From the NCBI GenBank assembly GCA_903834765.1, contig CAILKE010000039.1:1-37195 (forward strand): a DNA stretch of 37,195 nucleotides. The letters run 5' to 3'. The notes beneath the pieces are model-generated. The model did not search any database. It saw nothing but the letters and a program-made list of their open reading frames with translations, and was not told the origin of the DNA. The translations under genes and the position numbers were made by a program. Positions within the stretch are counted from its first letter, which is position 1. Each line of letters starts with the position of its first letter. This document shows, one piece after another, positions 1-7,823 of the stretch. Source of the stretch: an uncultured Bacteroidota bacterium. Lineage in GTDB: Bacteria; Bacteroidota; Bacteroidia; B-17B0; Aurantibacillaceae.

Positions 1-1453
1 TTAACATTATCAAACGTGTTCCTTCTTCTGCTAATTCATTCAATGGTTTTGGATAAACACCAAATGCAACAATTGCTGCACATACGATATATAATACCCA
101 TTTATCAGATGATGCTAAAGAGCCGAAGGCGATAGCTGAATCTTTTTTCTCACCTAACATGATGGTTTGATAACCTCGCAACATATATACTGCGCCCAAA
201 ATAACCGTTAATCCTGCGAAAGCAGCAAACCACGCGTTGTATTGATAAACACCGTTGATTAATAAAAACTCACCCACAAAACCATTCGTTAAGGGCAGTG
301 CAACTGAACCTAATAATACAATTAAAAATAATACGGCGAAATTTCCGTTCATGCTTCTAATACCGCCTAACTTTTCCATTTCGTTAGTGCCTGTATGACG
401 CATTAGAATATCTGCAATTAAAAACAAACCTACCACATTAACACCATGCGCTAACATTTGCATCACACCACCTTGTATGCCTTGTTGATTGGCTGCTAAA
501 ATACCTGCAGCAATTAAACCCACGTGAGCAATAGATGAATAAGCTATTAAGCGTTTGAAATCTTTTTGTGCGATGGCGATTAATGATGCGTAAATAATTC
601 CAAACACAGCTAAACCAATTGCTACGCTACCCCATTTTTCAAGGGCTAAGGGAGCCATAGGTAATAACCATTTAATTAAACCAAAAGTTCCCATTTTTAA
701 CATAATCCCTGAAAGCAACATCGTTCCTTGTGTTGGCGCATTAACATATGTATCAGGTTGCCACGTATGCAAAGGGAAGATTGGCATTTTAATTCCGAAT
801 GCCAAGAAGATAGACCAGAACACAAAGGATTGTTGATTAATCGTCATTGATTTACCAGCAACATATAAATCGGTTAAAGCCCATGATTTAATGCCTGTTT
901 CGAAGCCTGTGTGATTGTATAAATAAATTAAACCAACCAACATAAATAAGGAACCAAATAAGGTATATACAAAAAACTTGAAGGTGATTCGCGCTCTTCC
1001 TTCACCGCCCCATAATAAGCAAATAAAATAAATAGGAATTAATGCTAATTCCCAAAACACATAAAATAAAAATCCATCGTTAGCTACAAACACACCAACC
1101 AAAGCCATTTGCATCAATAAGATCAATCCGTAAAATGAATTTGGGTTTTTGTATTCAGTATTAAACGACGACAAAATAATCAAAGGTACTAAGCCTGTGG
1201 TTAAAAGCACCATTAATAAGGAAAGCGCATCAATACTCACCGCAAAGTGAATACCTAACGACTCTACCCAGGCACAATTTAATTGCAACTGGCTATTGTC
1301 CGGATTGTGTTTGTATTGCATGTAAACCACTAAGGCTAATACAAATTCTACGATTGATAATCCTAATGCAGCGGTACGGCTTGCTTTTCCTTTGGTAAGG
1401 AAAACCAATAGACTTGCAATAAGTGGTACGGTAATTAATAATCCAACTAACAT
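1..1453 (-). CDS. nuoM: NADH-quinone oxidoreductase subunit M (NuoM), 3' end cut by window edge
   Basis: Membrane proton-pumping subunit of respiratory complex I, of the Mrp-antiporter type. The frame opens at ATG 1453 (MLVGLLITVPLIASLLVF) and stays open for 484 codons to base 2 without a stop. The TTA at 1-3 looks like a stop but is in another frame. The translation is hydrophobic throughout and includes FYVFWELALIPIYFI, carrying the glutamate conserved in antiporter-like subunits, and KMPIFPLHTWQPDTYVNAP, the usual NuoM loop. NuoM is usually near 490-510 residues, so only a short tail is missing. It lies 38 bases after nuoL and is the last nuo gene visible; nuoN would be expected to the left. 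Confidence 0.95.
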   Translation of the reverse strand, partial: MLVGLLITVPLIASLLVFLTKGKASRTAALGLSIVEFVLALVVYMQYKHNPDNSQLQLNCAWVESLGIHFAVSIDALSLLMVLLTTGLVPLIILSSFNTEYKNPNSFYGLILLMQMALVGVFVANDGFLFYVFWELALIPIYFICLLWGGEGRARITFKFFVYTLFGSLFMLVGLIYLYNHTGFETGIKSWALTDLYVAGKSMTINQQSFVFWSIFLAFGIKMPIFPLHTWQPDTYVNAPTQGTMLLSGIMLKMGTFGLIKWLLPMAPLALEKWGSVAIGLAVFGIIYASLIAIAQKDFKRLIAYSSIAHVGLIAAGILAANQQGIQGGVMQMLAHGVNVVGLFLIADILMRHTGTNEMEKLGGIRSMNGNFAVLFLIVLLGSVALPLTNGFVGEFLLINGVYQYNAWFAAFAGLTVILGAVYMLRGYQTIMLGEKKDSAIAFGSLASSDKWVLYIVCAAIVAFGVYPKPLNELAEEGTRLIML

Positions 1454-1491
1454 ATATTTTTATTTGTGTTTTATAATTTATTTAAATGCTC

Positions 1492-3378
1492 TTATTTCAT
1501 GAATGTGAAAAACAAAATCAATACGATGCCCGCTACCATACTAAAAATGTAAAATCCAATGTGACCTGTTTGTAGTTTACGAACTAAAGAGCCAACGCCA
1601 CTTACAGCATCTCCTACCCCATTTACAAACACATCTAATACATGTTTATCAATGTAATTGAACAGATTCGCTTTCCAATCCATTGTTTTGCGAACAACTA
1701 CATCGTAAAATTCATCTACAAAATATTTGTTATAAACAACTTTTTGAAACCAAGGCATTTTAGCGCCTTCCGGTAATGGACGAATGTTTCGTTGCATATA
1801 AATAATATACGCTATATAAATAATAGCAACAGCTGATATAGAAGCTATTCCCATTAACATCCATTCTACCTCATGCGTTAAGATGCTTGGGTTTTTAATT
1901 TTAATAATTGGGTCTAAATATTCACCAATCCAATTCGTTTGGTGCCAAAATTCAGGTAAGCCTAATAACCCTGCTAATACAGCGCACACTGCCAATACTA
2001 TTAGAGGAATTGTCATTGTTTTAGGCGACTCATGTAAATGATGCTCTTGTTCGTGTGTTCCTCTGAATTTACCATAAAAGGTTAAGAAGAATAAACGGAA
2101 CATATAAAACGCTGTTAGCATAGATGTTACCATTCCGAAAAACCACAATACTGGTGAGTGCTCATAAGCGTGTGCTAAAATTTCATCTTTTGAAAAGAAT
2201 CCAGAGAATGGAGGAATACCACTAATAGCAATCGTTCCAATAGCCATTGTTAAAAATGTAATTGGTAATGCTTTTTTCAAGCCACCCATTTTACGCATAT
2301 CTTGTTCGCCACCCATAGCATGAATAACAGAACCTGCGCCTAAGAATAATAAGGCTTTAAAGAAAGCATGTGTTGTTACATGAAATACTGAAGAGCTATA
2401 AGCGCCAACGCCTAAACCCAAAAACATTAAGCCTAATTGAGATACGGTTGAGTACGCTAATACTTTTTTGATATCGTTTTGGAATAAACCAATCGTTGCT
2501 GCAAATAAAGCAGTTGTAACACCAACTACCGCAACTACTTCTGACGCTACATCAGACATCGCATAAAAAACATTTGAACGAACGATCATATAAATACCTG
2601 CTGTTACCATTGTTGCTGCATGGATTAAGGCTGAAACAGGCGTTGGTCCAGCCATCGCATCAGGCAACCACGTATATAATGGTAACTGTGCTGATTTACC
2701 CATTGCCCCTACAAATAATAATAAGGCTATTGCAGTTATTGTTCCTTGACTACCATTTGATGCGCTTGAAAACACATCGCCATAGGTAATGCTACCAAAG
2801 GTTACAAAAATTAAAATGATGCCTAATAAGAATCCTAAATCACCAATACGATTCATGATGAAGGCTTTTTTAGCGGCGTTATTATAAGCTGTGTTTTTAA
2901 ACCAAAAACCGATTAATAAGTATGAACATAATCCTACACCTTCCCAACCCACAAACATAATCAGGTAATTGTTTCCTAACACTAACAACAACATGAAGAA
3001 TACGAATAAATTCAAGTATGTGAAGAATCTTGAAAACCCTTCGTCGTCGTGCATATAGCCAATTGAGTATATGTGAATTAAAAAACCAATGCCAGTAATG
3101 ATTAATAAAAACCATGATGATAAAGGGTCAACTAAAAACTCGAAAGGAATTTTTAAGGTATCGGAGTTTATCCATGAGAAGATAGCAACCGTTTGAGAAC
3201 CTGTTTCGGGATGCTCTAACAAATTAAAGAAAATCAATAATGAAACAATGAACGACGCTAATATTGCTAAACTCGCAATGGTTCCCGATAGGCCTTTGCT
3301 GATTTTTTTACCAAAAAATCCATTTATTAAAAATCCTAGTAAAGGAAATAAAGGGATGAGTGCTACTAATTTTACCAT
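1492..3378 (-). CDS. nuoL: NADH-quinone oxidoreductase subunit L (NuoL)
   Basis: Largest antiporter-like proton-pumping subunit of complex I in the inner membrane. The 628 residues match the usual length (about 610-640). The core carries FVGWEGVGLCSYLLIGFW, with the conserved glutamate, and PLYTWLPDAMAGPTPVSALI, a signature loop of the family. Many hydrophobic helices follow, and the last third has the polar stretch (EGAKMPWFQKVVYNKYFVDEF) that precedes the long lateral helix and final anchor. It sits between nuoK (67 bases upstream) and nuoM (38 bases downstream) in the usual order. Confidence 0.97.
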   Translation of the reverse strand: MVKLVALIPLFPLLGFLINGFFGKKISKGLSGTIASLAILASFIVSLLIFFNLLEHPETGSQTVAIFSWINSDTLKIPFEFLVDPLSSWFLLIITGIGFLIHIYSIGYMHDDEGFSRFFTYLNLFVFFMLLLVLGNNYLIMFVGWEGVGLCSYLLIGFWFKNTAYNNAAKKAFIMNRIGDLGFLLGIILIFVTFGSITYGDVFSSASNGSQGTITAIALLLFVGAMGKSAQLPLYTWLPDAMAGPTPVSALIHAATMVTAGIYMIVRSNVFYAMSDVASEVVAVVGVTTALFAATIGLFQNDIKKVLAYSTVSQLGLMFLGLGVGAYSSSVFHVTTHAFFKALLFLGAGSVIHAMGGEQDMRKMGGLKKALPITFLTMAIGTIAISGIPPFSGFFSKDEILAHAYEHSPVLWFFGMVTSMLTAFYMFRLFFLTFYGKFRGTHEQEHHLHESPKTMTIPLIVLAVCAVLAGLLGLPEFWHQTNWIGEYLDPIIKIKNPSILTHEVEWMLMGIASISAVAIIYIAYIIYMQRNIRPLPEGAKMPWFQKVVYNKYFVDEFYDVVVRKTMDWKANLFNYIDKHVLDVFVNGVGDAVSGVGSLVRKLQTGHIGFYIFSMVAGIVLILFFTFMK

Positions 3379-3445
3379 ACTATACTATTTACAATGTTGT
3401 GTGTTACGATTTTAATAATCGCTTGTTTTACTTTTAGTTAATTCC

Positions 3446-3757
3446 TTATTCTTTTAATCTATTTAATACATCAATATCAACGGTTTTGAAATTACGATAC
3501 ACCATTGCTAAAATAGCCAAGCCTACTGCAACCTCTGCAGCAGCAACCGCCATAATAAAGAACACAAATACTTGTCCCGAAGCATCATTGTGCAATGTTG
3601 AAAATGCTACCAATAATAAGTTGACCGCATTAAGCATTAATTCAATACACATAAAAACAATGATCGCATTTCTACGAGCCATTACGCCAACTGCTCCAAT
3701 GATAAACAATACTGCGCTAAGCATAATATAATAATTGATAGGAATTCCGTTTAACAT
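3446..3757 (-). CDS. nuoK: NADH-quinone oxidoreductase subunit K (NuoK)
   Basis: Small membrane subunit of complex I involved in proton translocation. It has 103 residues, the standard length, and three predicted membrane helices. The second carries [16 protein letters not shown], with the conserved glutamate of the family, and the C-terminus has [16 protein letters not shown]. Its ATG lies 6 bases past the inner-operon inverted repeat at 3764-3793, so a four-helix-bundle gene separates it from nuoJ. In most genomes nuoJ and nuoK are directly adjacent. Its translation may therefore depend on what happens to the RNA of the inserted element. Confidence 0.96.
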   Translation of the reverse strand: MLNGIPINYYIMLSAVLFIIGAVGVMARRNAIIVFMCIELMLNAVNLLLVAFSTLHNDASGQVFVFFIMAVAAAEVAVGLAILAMVYRNFKTVDIDVLNRLKE

Positions 3758-3763
3758 ATTTAT

Positions 3764-3793
3764 TTAAGATTTAAGAAGTTAGATTTAAGATTT
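3764..3793. repeat. 30-bp inverted repeat arm, nuoK side
   Basis: Matches the reverse complement of 4163-4192 with one mismatch. It can be read as degenerate heptads (ttaa, gatttaa, gaagtta, gatttaa, gattt), the unit also found in tandem before nuoJ and nuoH. It includes the stop codon (3785-3787) of the four-helix-bundle gene. Confidence 0.85.
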
Positions 3794-4156
3794 TGCATTC
3801 TTTATATTATTACGAGCAGTCTTCAAAGAAGATGCGAAAATAGCCGTTAGTTCATTACTTTCATTTAAAAGTTTTTTAAGTTTATTTGCATCAATCGTTT
3901 CATTTGTATCCTGAATAATTTCATACCAAAAATTTGATTCGTCAGATTCTTCTAAGACAATATTTAATTTTGAAACAAATTCAGCAGTTGAACGACCCCT
4001 CAACGCTGCTCTATAATTAGCAGCTACAGAAGTCGACGATTTAATTATTTGATAAGAAATAACATCGTTTGCTTTTGATTTAGGCAATTCATTAATAAAG
4101 CGAATTGTATCAACTGCAAATTGTTTTGTTCTTATTTTTAAATCTATTTTGTCCAT
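3785..4156 (-). CDS. Four helix bundle protein (23S rRNA intervening-sequence family)
   Basis: A 123-residue soluble, mainly helical protein. The stretch SYQIIKSSTSVAANYRAA, followed by RGRSTAEFVSKLNIVLEESDESNFWYEI, is the signature of the four-helix-bundle / S23 family first seen as ORFs in intervening sequences of 23S rRNA. Members are common in Bacteroidota genomes and have no established biochemical role; the fold forms oligomers and may bind nucleic acid. Here it lies between nuoJ and nuoK, same strand, within 30-bp inverted repeats. It is not a complex I subunit. The ATG at 4156 follows the repeat arm by 6 bases and has no visible Shine-Dalgarno. Family assignment is firm; function is unknown. 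Confidence 0.93.
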   Translation of the reverse strand: MDKIDLKIRTKQFAVDTIRFINELPKSKANDVISYQIIKSSTSVAANYRAALRGRSTAEFVSKLNIVLEESDESNFWYEIIQDTNETIDANKLKKLLNESNELTAIFASSLKTARNNIKNAKS

Positions 4157-4162
4157 TTATTT

Positions 4163-4192
4163 AAATCTTAAATCTAACTTCTTAATTCTTAA
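4163..4192. repeat. 30-bp inverted repeat arm, nuoJ side
   Basis: Partner of 3764-3793 in opposite orientation, 29 of 30 positions matching. It overlaps the 3' end of nuoJ and includes its stop codon (4182-4184), so the repeat itself encodes the last residues of NuoJ. In the transcript the two arms could pair into a 30-bp stem closing a loop that holds the four-helix-bundle gene. Confidence 0.85.
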
Positions 4193-4700
4193 TTGGTTCT
4201 CGCTTTCCAATCATAATAGCGCCAACTAGAGCCGCTAATAATAAAATAGAAGCAACTTCAAATGGAAATAAGAATTCGTGAAATAACACATTTCCTAAAT
4301 TTTTTACTAAACCTATTTGAGAAGCACCGCTTTGTACTAAGTTTATTTGCTCTGCTCCTTTTAAAGCGCCCACCATTACAAATAATAACAAGCCACCTAT
4401 GACACCAGAAATGATGCGAGCAATAATATGTTTTTGTTGTTCAGTCTCTGTATTCAAATTCATAAGCATGATGATGAATAAGAACAACACCATAATAGCA
4501 CCAGCATATACAACGATATGAACGACTGCTAAAAATTGTGCGTTTAATAATAAATAATGTCCAGCTATACAAAAGAACGTTAATACTAAATACAAAACTG
4601 AATTTACGGGGCTACGAGTAAACACAACCATTAACGCAAACATAATTGCCATTAATGATAATATTCCAAAAAGCCATTGTGTGATTGTGAGTCCTAACAT
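4182..4700 (-). CDS. nuoJ: NADH-quinone oxidoreductase subunit J (NuoJ)
   Basis: Membrane subunit of complex I with five predicted helices. The 172 residues fit the usual length. The family stretch VVHIVVYAGAIMVLFLFIIML is present (given here in part only to show the conserved tyrosine-alanine-glycine-alanine-isoleucine run), preceded by FFCIAGHYLLLNAQFLA. The C-terminus (GKREPIKN) runs into the inverted repeat at 4163-4192, which supplies the final Lys-Asn and the stop. Insertion of the repeat element may thus have replaced the original end. Upstream, its leader holds a tandem heptad repeat 4 bases from the ATG. Confidence 0.96.
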   Translation of the reverse strand: MLGLTITQWLFGILSLMAIMFALMVVFTRSPVNSVLYLVLTFFCIAGHYLLLNAQFLAVVHIVVYAGAIMVLFLFIIMLMNLNTETEQQKHIIARIISGVIGGLLLFVMVGALKGAEQINLVQSGASQIGLVKNLGNVLFHEFLFPFEVASILLLAALVGAIMIGKREPIKN

Positions 4701-4704
4701 ATGT

Positions 4705-4737
4705 GATTTAAGATTTAAGATTTAAGATTTAAGATTT
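4705..4737 (-). repeat. Tandem heptad repeat in the nuoJ leader (4.7 units)
   Basis: Four full copies of gatttaa plus gattt on the plus strand (TTAAATC in the sense direction), ending 4 bases before the nuoJ ATG. The bases just upstream in sense (TAAGCGAAAAATC) are shared with the nuoH leader repeat at 6545-6584. Because 7 is not a multiple of 3, three units place TAA in all three frames of either strand. Confidence 0.9.
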
Positions 4738-4788
4738 TTCGCTTAGATCAAAATCTGTTTATTTATAATTAGTTTTTATTTTTTAAAA

Positions 4789-5394
4789 TTAATGGTGTTT
4801 CCCTTGATTTAATTTTTGAGCTTCAAATAATTCGTTATGTTTTAAGCCCAATGTTTTTTTAAATTCTAAAACAGCTGAGGTTTGTCGTTTAGTCACGTCT
4901 ATACGTTCATTCATTTTTTCAACCAACTTATCTTTACCGTACACAAAATCATTACGCTCAAATTCAACATCAACTAAACGGTCTGTTAAAAAGATAGCTT
5001 CTTTAGGACAAGCCTCTTCGCATAAACCACAGAAAATACAACGCAACATATTAATTTCATAAGTAGCTGCATATTTTTCTTCGCGGTATAAATGCTCTTC
5101 TCCTTTTTTTCGCTCACCACTTGTCATGGTAATTGCTTCAGCAGGACAAGCTACGGCACACATCCCACAAGACGTACAACGTTCTGCGCCGGCATCATCA
5201 CGTTTCAACACATGTTGGCCACGGTACACAGGAGCGATAGGTCGCTTTACATCAGGATAATTAATGGTAGGTGATTTTTTAAATAAGTGGCTTGCTGTAA
5301 TTACCATACCTTTCAAAATAGCAGGTAAATAGATGCGTTCAGCGAAGCTTTGCTCTTTAAATGAAACCTCTTTTTTTCTATTTGTTAATTGCAT
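4789..5394 (-). CDS. nuoI: NADH-quinone oxidoreductase subunit I (NuoI)
   Basis: Peripheral-arm subunit holding two [4Fe-4S] clusters (N6a, N6b) that pass electrons toward NuoB. It has 201 residues. Cluster ligands are visible as CTSCGMCAVACP (C73, C76, C79, C83) and CIFCGLCEEACP (C119, C122, C125, C129). The N-terminal 40 residues form the membrane-associated helix seen in the family, and the last 60 residues are a charged extension. It follows nuoH after an 89-base gap holding a direct repeat and precedes nuoJ by 88 bases holding a heptad array. Confidence 0.97.
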   Translation of the reverse strand: MQLTNRKKEVSFKEQSFAERIYLPAILKGMVITASHLFKKSPTINYPDVKRPIAPVYRGQHVLKRDDAGAERCTSCGMCAVACPAEAITMTSGERKKGEEHLYREEKYAATYEINMLRCIFCGLCEEACPKEAIFLTDRLVDVEFERNDFVYGKDKLVEKMNERIDVTKRQTSAVLEFKKTLGLKHNELFEAQKLNQGKHH

Positions 5395-5415
5395 TTTTTT
5401 AGTTTTTATTTTAAC

Positions 5416-5450
5416 CGCAGAGATTACTGAGTATTCGCAGAGATCGCTGA
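5416..5450. repeat. Direct repeat of a CGCAGAGAT-type 15-mer between nuoI and nuoH
   Basis: Two copies (5416-5430, 5436-5450) of cgcagagat-n-n-ctga in direct orientation, 20-base period, 13 of 15 identical. It is GC-richer than its surroundings. Similar CGCAGAG-containing dispersed repeats occur between genes in other Bacteroidota; linking this copy to them is from memory, not a search. Confidence 0.7.
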
Positions 5451-5483
5451 AGTATATTTTTTTATCCTAATTTATATTTTCTT

Positions 5484-6539
5484 TTATAATTTAATATTTC
5501 CTCTAAAATATTCTACTGCTACTGTGATAACTAAATTCAATAAGGATAATGGCAATAATGATTTCCAACCTAAATTCATTAATTGATCATAACGGAAACG
5601 AGGTAAGGTCCAACGAATCCACATAAACAAGCAAACGAACCCAAATATTTTAGTCATTAAAGCACCAAAGCCTATTACTGAGATCCAAACCGAACCATCT
5701 GCTAAGCCTAGTTTTTCATACAACTCGTGAGCAAACGGAAAGTTATAACCACCAAAATAAAGCGTTGCCATTACTGCCGAAGAAATAAACATGTTGATAT
5801 ATTCAGCAAACAAATACAATCCTAATTTCATAGAAGAATACTCTGTATGGTAACCGCCTACTAATTCAGTTTCACATTCTGGTAAATCGAAAGGTGCGCG
5901 ATTTGTTTCTGCTAAGGCACAGATAAAGAAAATTAAAAAGCCAAGTGGTTGCCAAACAATATTAGCAAAACCAGCATCTTGTCCTTCAACAATTTCTTTT
6001 AAGCTTAAGGATCCTCCTGATGAAATAATTAAAGCAATTAAAGCTATACCCATTGGGATTTCATAACTAATCATTTGTGACGATGCACGAACGGCACCTA
6101 ATAACGCGAACTTATTATTTGATGACCAACCACCAATCATAATACCATACACGCCAATAGAAGCAACACCTAACAAATAAATCACGCCAATGTTAATGTC
6201 TGTGATTTGCATATCGTACACTTGTCCGCCAATCATAACCGGCTTAGCCCAAGGAACAACAGAGCTTGTAATGACAGCTGTTATCATGAACAAACTTGGT
6301 CCTAGAATAAATAAAGAACGATTTGATACGTTAGGAATAATTTCTTCCTTCATAAACATTTTAACACCATCGGCTACCGGTTGTAAAATTCCACCCCAAC
6401 CAGCGCGACTCGGTCCTTTTCTGTCTTGCAAAAACGCTGCAAATTTTCTTTCCCATAATGTGGCATAAGCAGCTGCTGCTAAGCAAAGAAGGAAAACTCC
6501 TCCACACATAATTGCTTTGTATATTATAAATGCTGTCAT
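5484..6539 (-). CDS. nuoH: NADH-quinone oxidoreductase subunit H (NuoH)
   Basis: Membrane subunit at the junction of the membrane and peripheral arms, contributing to the quinone site. It has 351 residues and about eight to nine hydrophobic helices. Family landmarks are WERKFAAFLQDRKGPSRAGW near residues 29-48, which is the conserved quinone-site loop, and CALAETNRAPFDLPECETEL near 210, with the conserved acidic residues. The C-terminal FMWIRWTLPRFRYDQLMNLG is also typical. A heptad repeat begins 6 bases upstream of the ATG. Confidence 0.97.
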   Translation of the reverse strand: MTAFIIYKAIMCGGVFLLCLAAAAYATLWERKFAAFLQDRKGPSRAGWGGILQPVADGVKMFMKEEIIPNVSNRSLFILGPSLFMITAVITSSVVPWAKPVMIGGQVYDMQITDINIGVIYLLGVASIGVYGIMIGGWSSNNKFALLGAVRASSQMISYEIPMGIALIALIISSGGSLSLKEIVEGQDAGFANIVWQPLGFLIFFICALAETNRAPFDLPECETELVGGYHTEYSSMKLGLYLFAEYINMFISSAVMATLYFGGYNFPFAHELYEKLGLADGSVWISVIGFGALMTKIFGFVCLFMWIRWTLPRFRYDQLMNLGWKSLLPLSLLNLVITVAVEYFRGNIKL

Positions 6540-6544
6540 ATTTC

Positions 6545-6584
6545 GATTTAAGATTTAAGATTTAAGATTTAAGATTTAAGATTT
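6545..6584 (-). repeat. Tandem heptad repeat in the nuoH leader (5.7 units)
   Basis: Five full copies of gatttaa plus gattt, ending 6 bases before the nuoH ATG, in the same orientation as the nuoJ array. The two arrays share the sense-upstream flank TAAGCGAAAAATC, so they look like copies of one element and not independent slippage. One further lone unit (cttaagatttaag) lies just upstream of the nuoB ATG near 12277-12289. Confidence 0.9.
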
Positions 6585-6659
6585 TTCGCTTATATGTTAA
6601 ATCAAATTTCACTTTCTATTTTTATTCTTTAATTCAATTATTCCTATAATCAACAATCA

Positions 6660-7643
6660 CTATGGTCGTTTATTAATATCCATAAAACCAAGTGCTTTTT
6701 GTTGTTTCATCACTTGTAATTTTAATTCGTTTAAGTGTTCGTAATGATTTTGAGAAATCACACTTGTTCTAGCTATATGTGAAGGCCCTTCTATTTTCCA
6801 ATCACTTGTTTTCTTTTTCTCGAAACGACATTCGTTACAAATAAAATCTACTGCTTCTCCCCATTGGTCTTTACGAGCCGTTACGCGTAATACTTCATCA
6901 CCTTTCATCCATAAGCGCACTTTACCAGCACATTTTTTACAATCGCAATTAGCATCAACAGGTTTTGTAAACCACACACGTGATTTGAATCGGAAGGTTT
7001 TATCAGTTAATGCTCCTACAGGGCATACATCAATCACATTTCCAGACATTTCATTTTCGATCACGTTTTCAATGTATGTCGAAATCTCTGCAGCATCACC
7101 ACGGTGCATCACACCATGTACACGATTATCTGTTAATTGCTCGGCAACCTTTACGCAACGGAAACACATAATACAACGTGTCATGTGTAATTGAACATAC
7201 TTACCAATATCAATGCGTTCAAATTCGCGACGCGGAAATTCATAACGCGTTGTTGCAGCGCCATGACTATAACCTAAGTTTTGTAAATCACATTCGCCTG
7301 CTTGATCGCAAACAGGGCAATCTAAAGGGTGATTCATTAATAAAAATTCAACTACACCTTTACGAGCCTCTAAAACATCAGCGTTAATAGTGTTTTCTAC
7401 TACCATCCCTTCCATTACTTCTGTACGGCAACTTGCCACAGGTTTTGGCATGGGAGTGGGATTTGCAGCGCTACCTTGTGTTACCTTGACAATACAAGTA
7501 CGGCAATACCCACCACTGGTTTTTAATTTAGAGTGATAGCACATGGTAGGCGGAGCCACATCTGGCCCAATCATACGTGCTGCTTGCAAAATGGTAGTAC
7601 CCTTTGGTACATCAATTTCTATTCCGTCTATCGTTACTTTCAT
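6660..7643 (-). CDS. nuoG: NADH-quinone oxidoreductase subunit G, short form (NuoG)
   Basis: Iron-sulfur subunit that carries electrons from NuoF. Domain order: N-terminal [2Fe-2S] ferredoxin fold with C35, C47, C50, C72; then H105, C109, C112, C118 (His-ligated N3-type cluster); then C157, C160, C163, C207 (N4-type). A further set (C233, C235, C238, C269, C272) could hold one more cluster, where longer NuoG proteins have N7. At 327 residues it ends where other NuoG proteins enter the large molybdopterin-oxidoreductase domain, which is absent. Short NuoG is usual in Bacteroidota, so this is a clade feature and not a truncation. It lies downstream of nuoF after a 180-base gap with a T9SS relic. 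Confidence 0.95.
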   Translation of the reverse strand: MKVTIDGIEIDVPKGTTILQAARMIGPDVAPPTMCYHSKLKTSGGYCRTCIVKVTQGSAANPTPMPKPVASCRTEVMEGMVVENTINADVLEARKGVVEFLLMNHPLDCPVCDQAGECDLQNLGYSHGAATTRYEFPRREFERIDIGKYVQLHMTRCIMCFRCVKVAEQLTDNRVHGVMHRGDAAEISTYIENVIENEMSGNVIDVCPVGALTDKTFRFKSRVWFTKPVDANCDCKKCAGKVRLWMKGDEVLRVTARKDQWGEAVDFICNECRFEKKKTSDWKIEGPSHIARTSVISQNHYEHLNELKLQVMKQQKALGFMDINKRP

Positions 7644-7697
7644 TCTTTAATTAATTTGAACAATATTTTTTATTTTCTAAATCTATGTGTTAATCAA

Positions 7698-7823
7698 TTA
7701 TTTCTGTTCTGAATTATTGATGATAATTTTTTGTGTTGTTTGATTGTTTTCTAAATCTGTGCATTTTAAAAAATAGATACCACTAGGCAAATGACTAATA
7801 TCAATCATCATATTTGTGTTCAC
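7698..7823 (-). pseudogene. Relic of a T9SS C-terminal sorting domain between nuoF and nuoG
   Basis: Directly after the nuoF stop, and in the same frame, 41 codons run from GTG 7823 to a TAA at 7698. The translation contains IDISHLPSGIYFLK and, later, TTQKIIIN, which is the final strand pattern of the type A sorting domain that sends proteins through the type IX secretion system. The first half of such a domain and any cargo protein are missing. A partly repeated stretch (ttttctaaatct-n-tg at 7673-7687 and 7747-7761) suggests further rearrangement. It could be translated only by readthrough of nuoF or from ATG 7811. Most likely it is the debris of a T9SS gene once inserted here. Confidence 0.75.

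Larger units (their letters stand above)
3764..4192 (-). mobile_element. 429-bp inverted-repeat-bounded element carrying a four-helix-bundle gene
   Basis: The segment begins and ends with a 30-bp sequence in opposite orientation (3764-3793 and 4163-4192) matching at 29 of 30 positions, and it contains one gene (3785-4156). It separates nuoJ and nuoK. The left arm (minus-strand sense) contains the last two codons and stop of nuoJ, and the right arm contains the stop of the inner gene. Each arm is followed by about 6 A/T bases and an ATG, so the layout is symmetric. There is no transposase and I see no clear target-site duplication. Intervening sequences in bacterial 23S rRNA have the same plan: complementary ends around an ORF of this family. 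That this element moves, or is cut out as RNA, is inference. Confidence 0.6.

Noticed and set aside
1-3. TTA at the first bases read as the nuoM stop
   Set aside because: It is in a different frame; the nuoM frame has codons at 2-4, 5-7 and so on, and is still open at the edge.
6660-7643. nuoG as a truncated or broken gene
   Set aside because: The short form is normal in Bacteroidota, its three N-terminal cluster sites are complete, and no downstream remains of the large domain exist.
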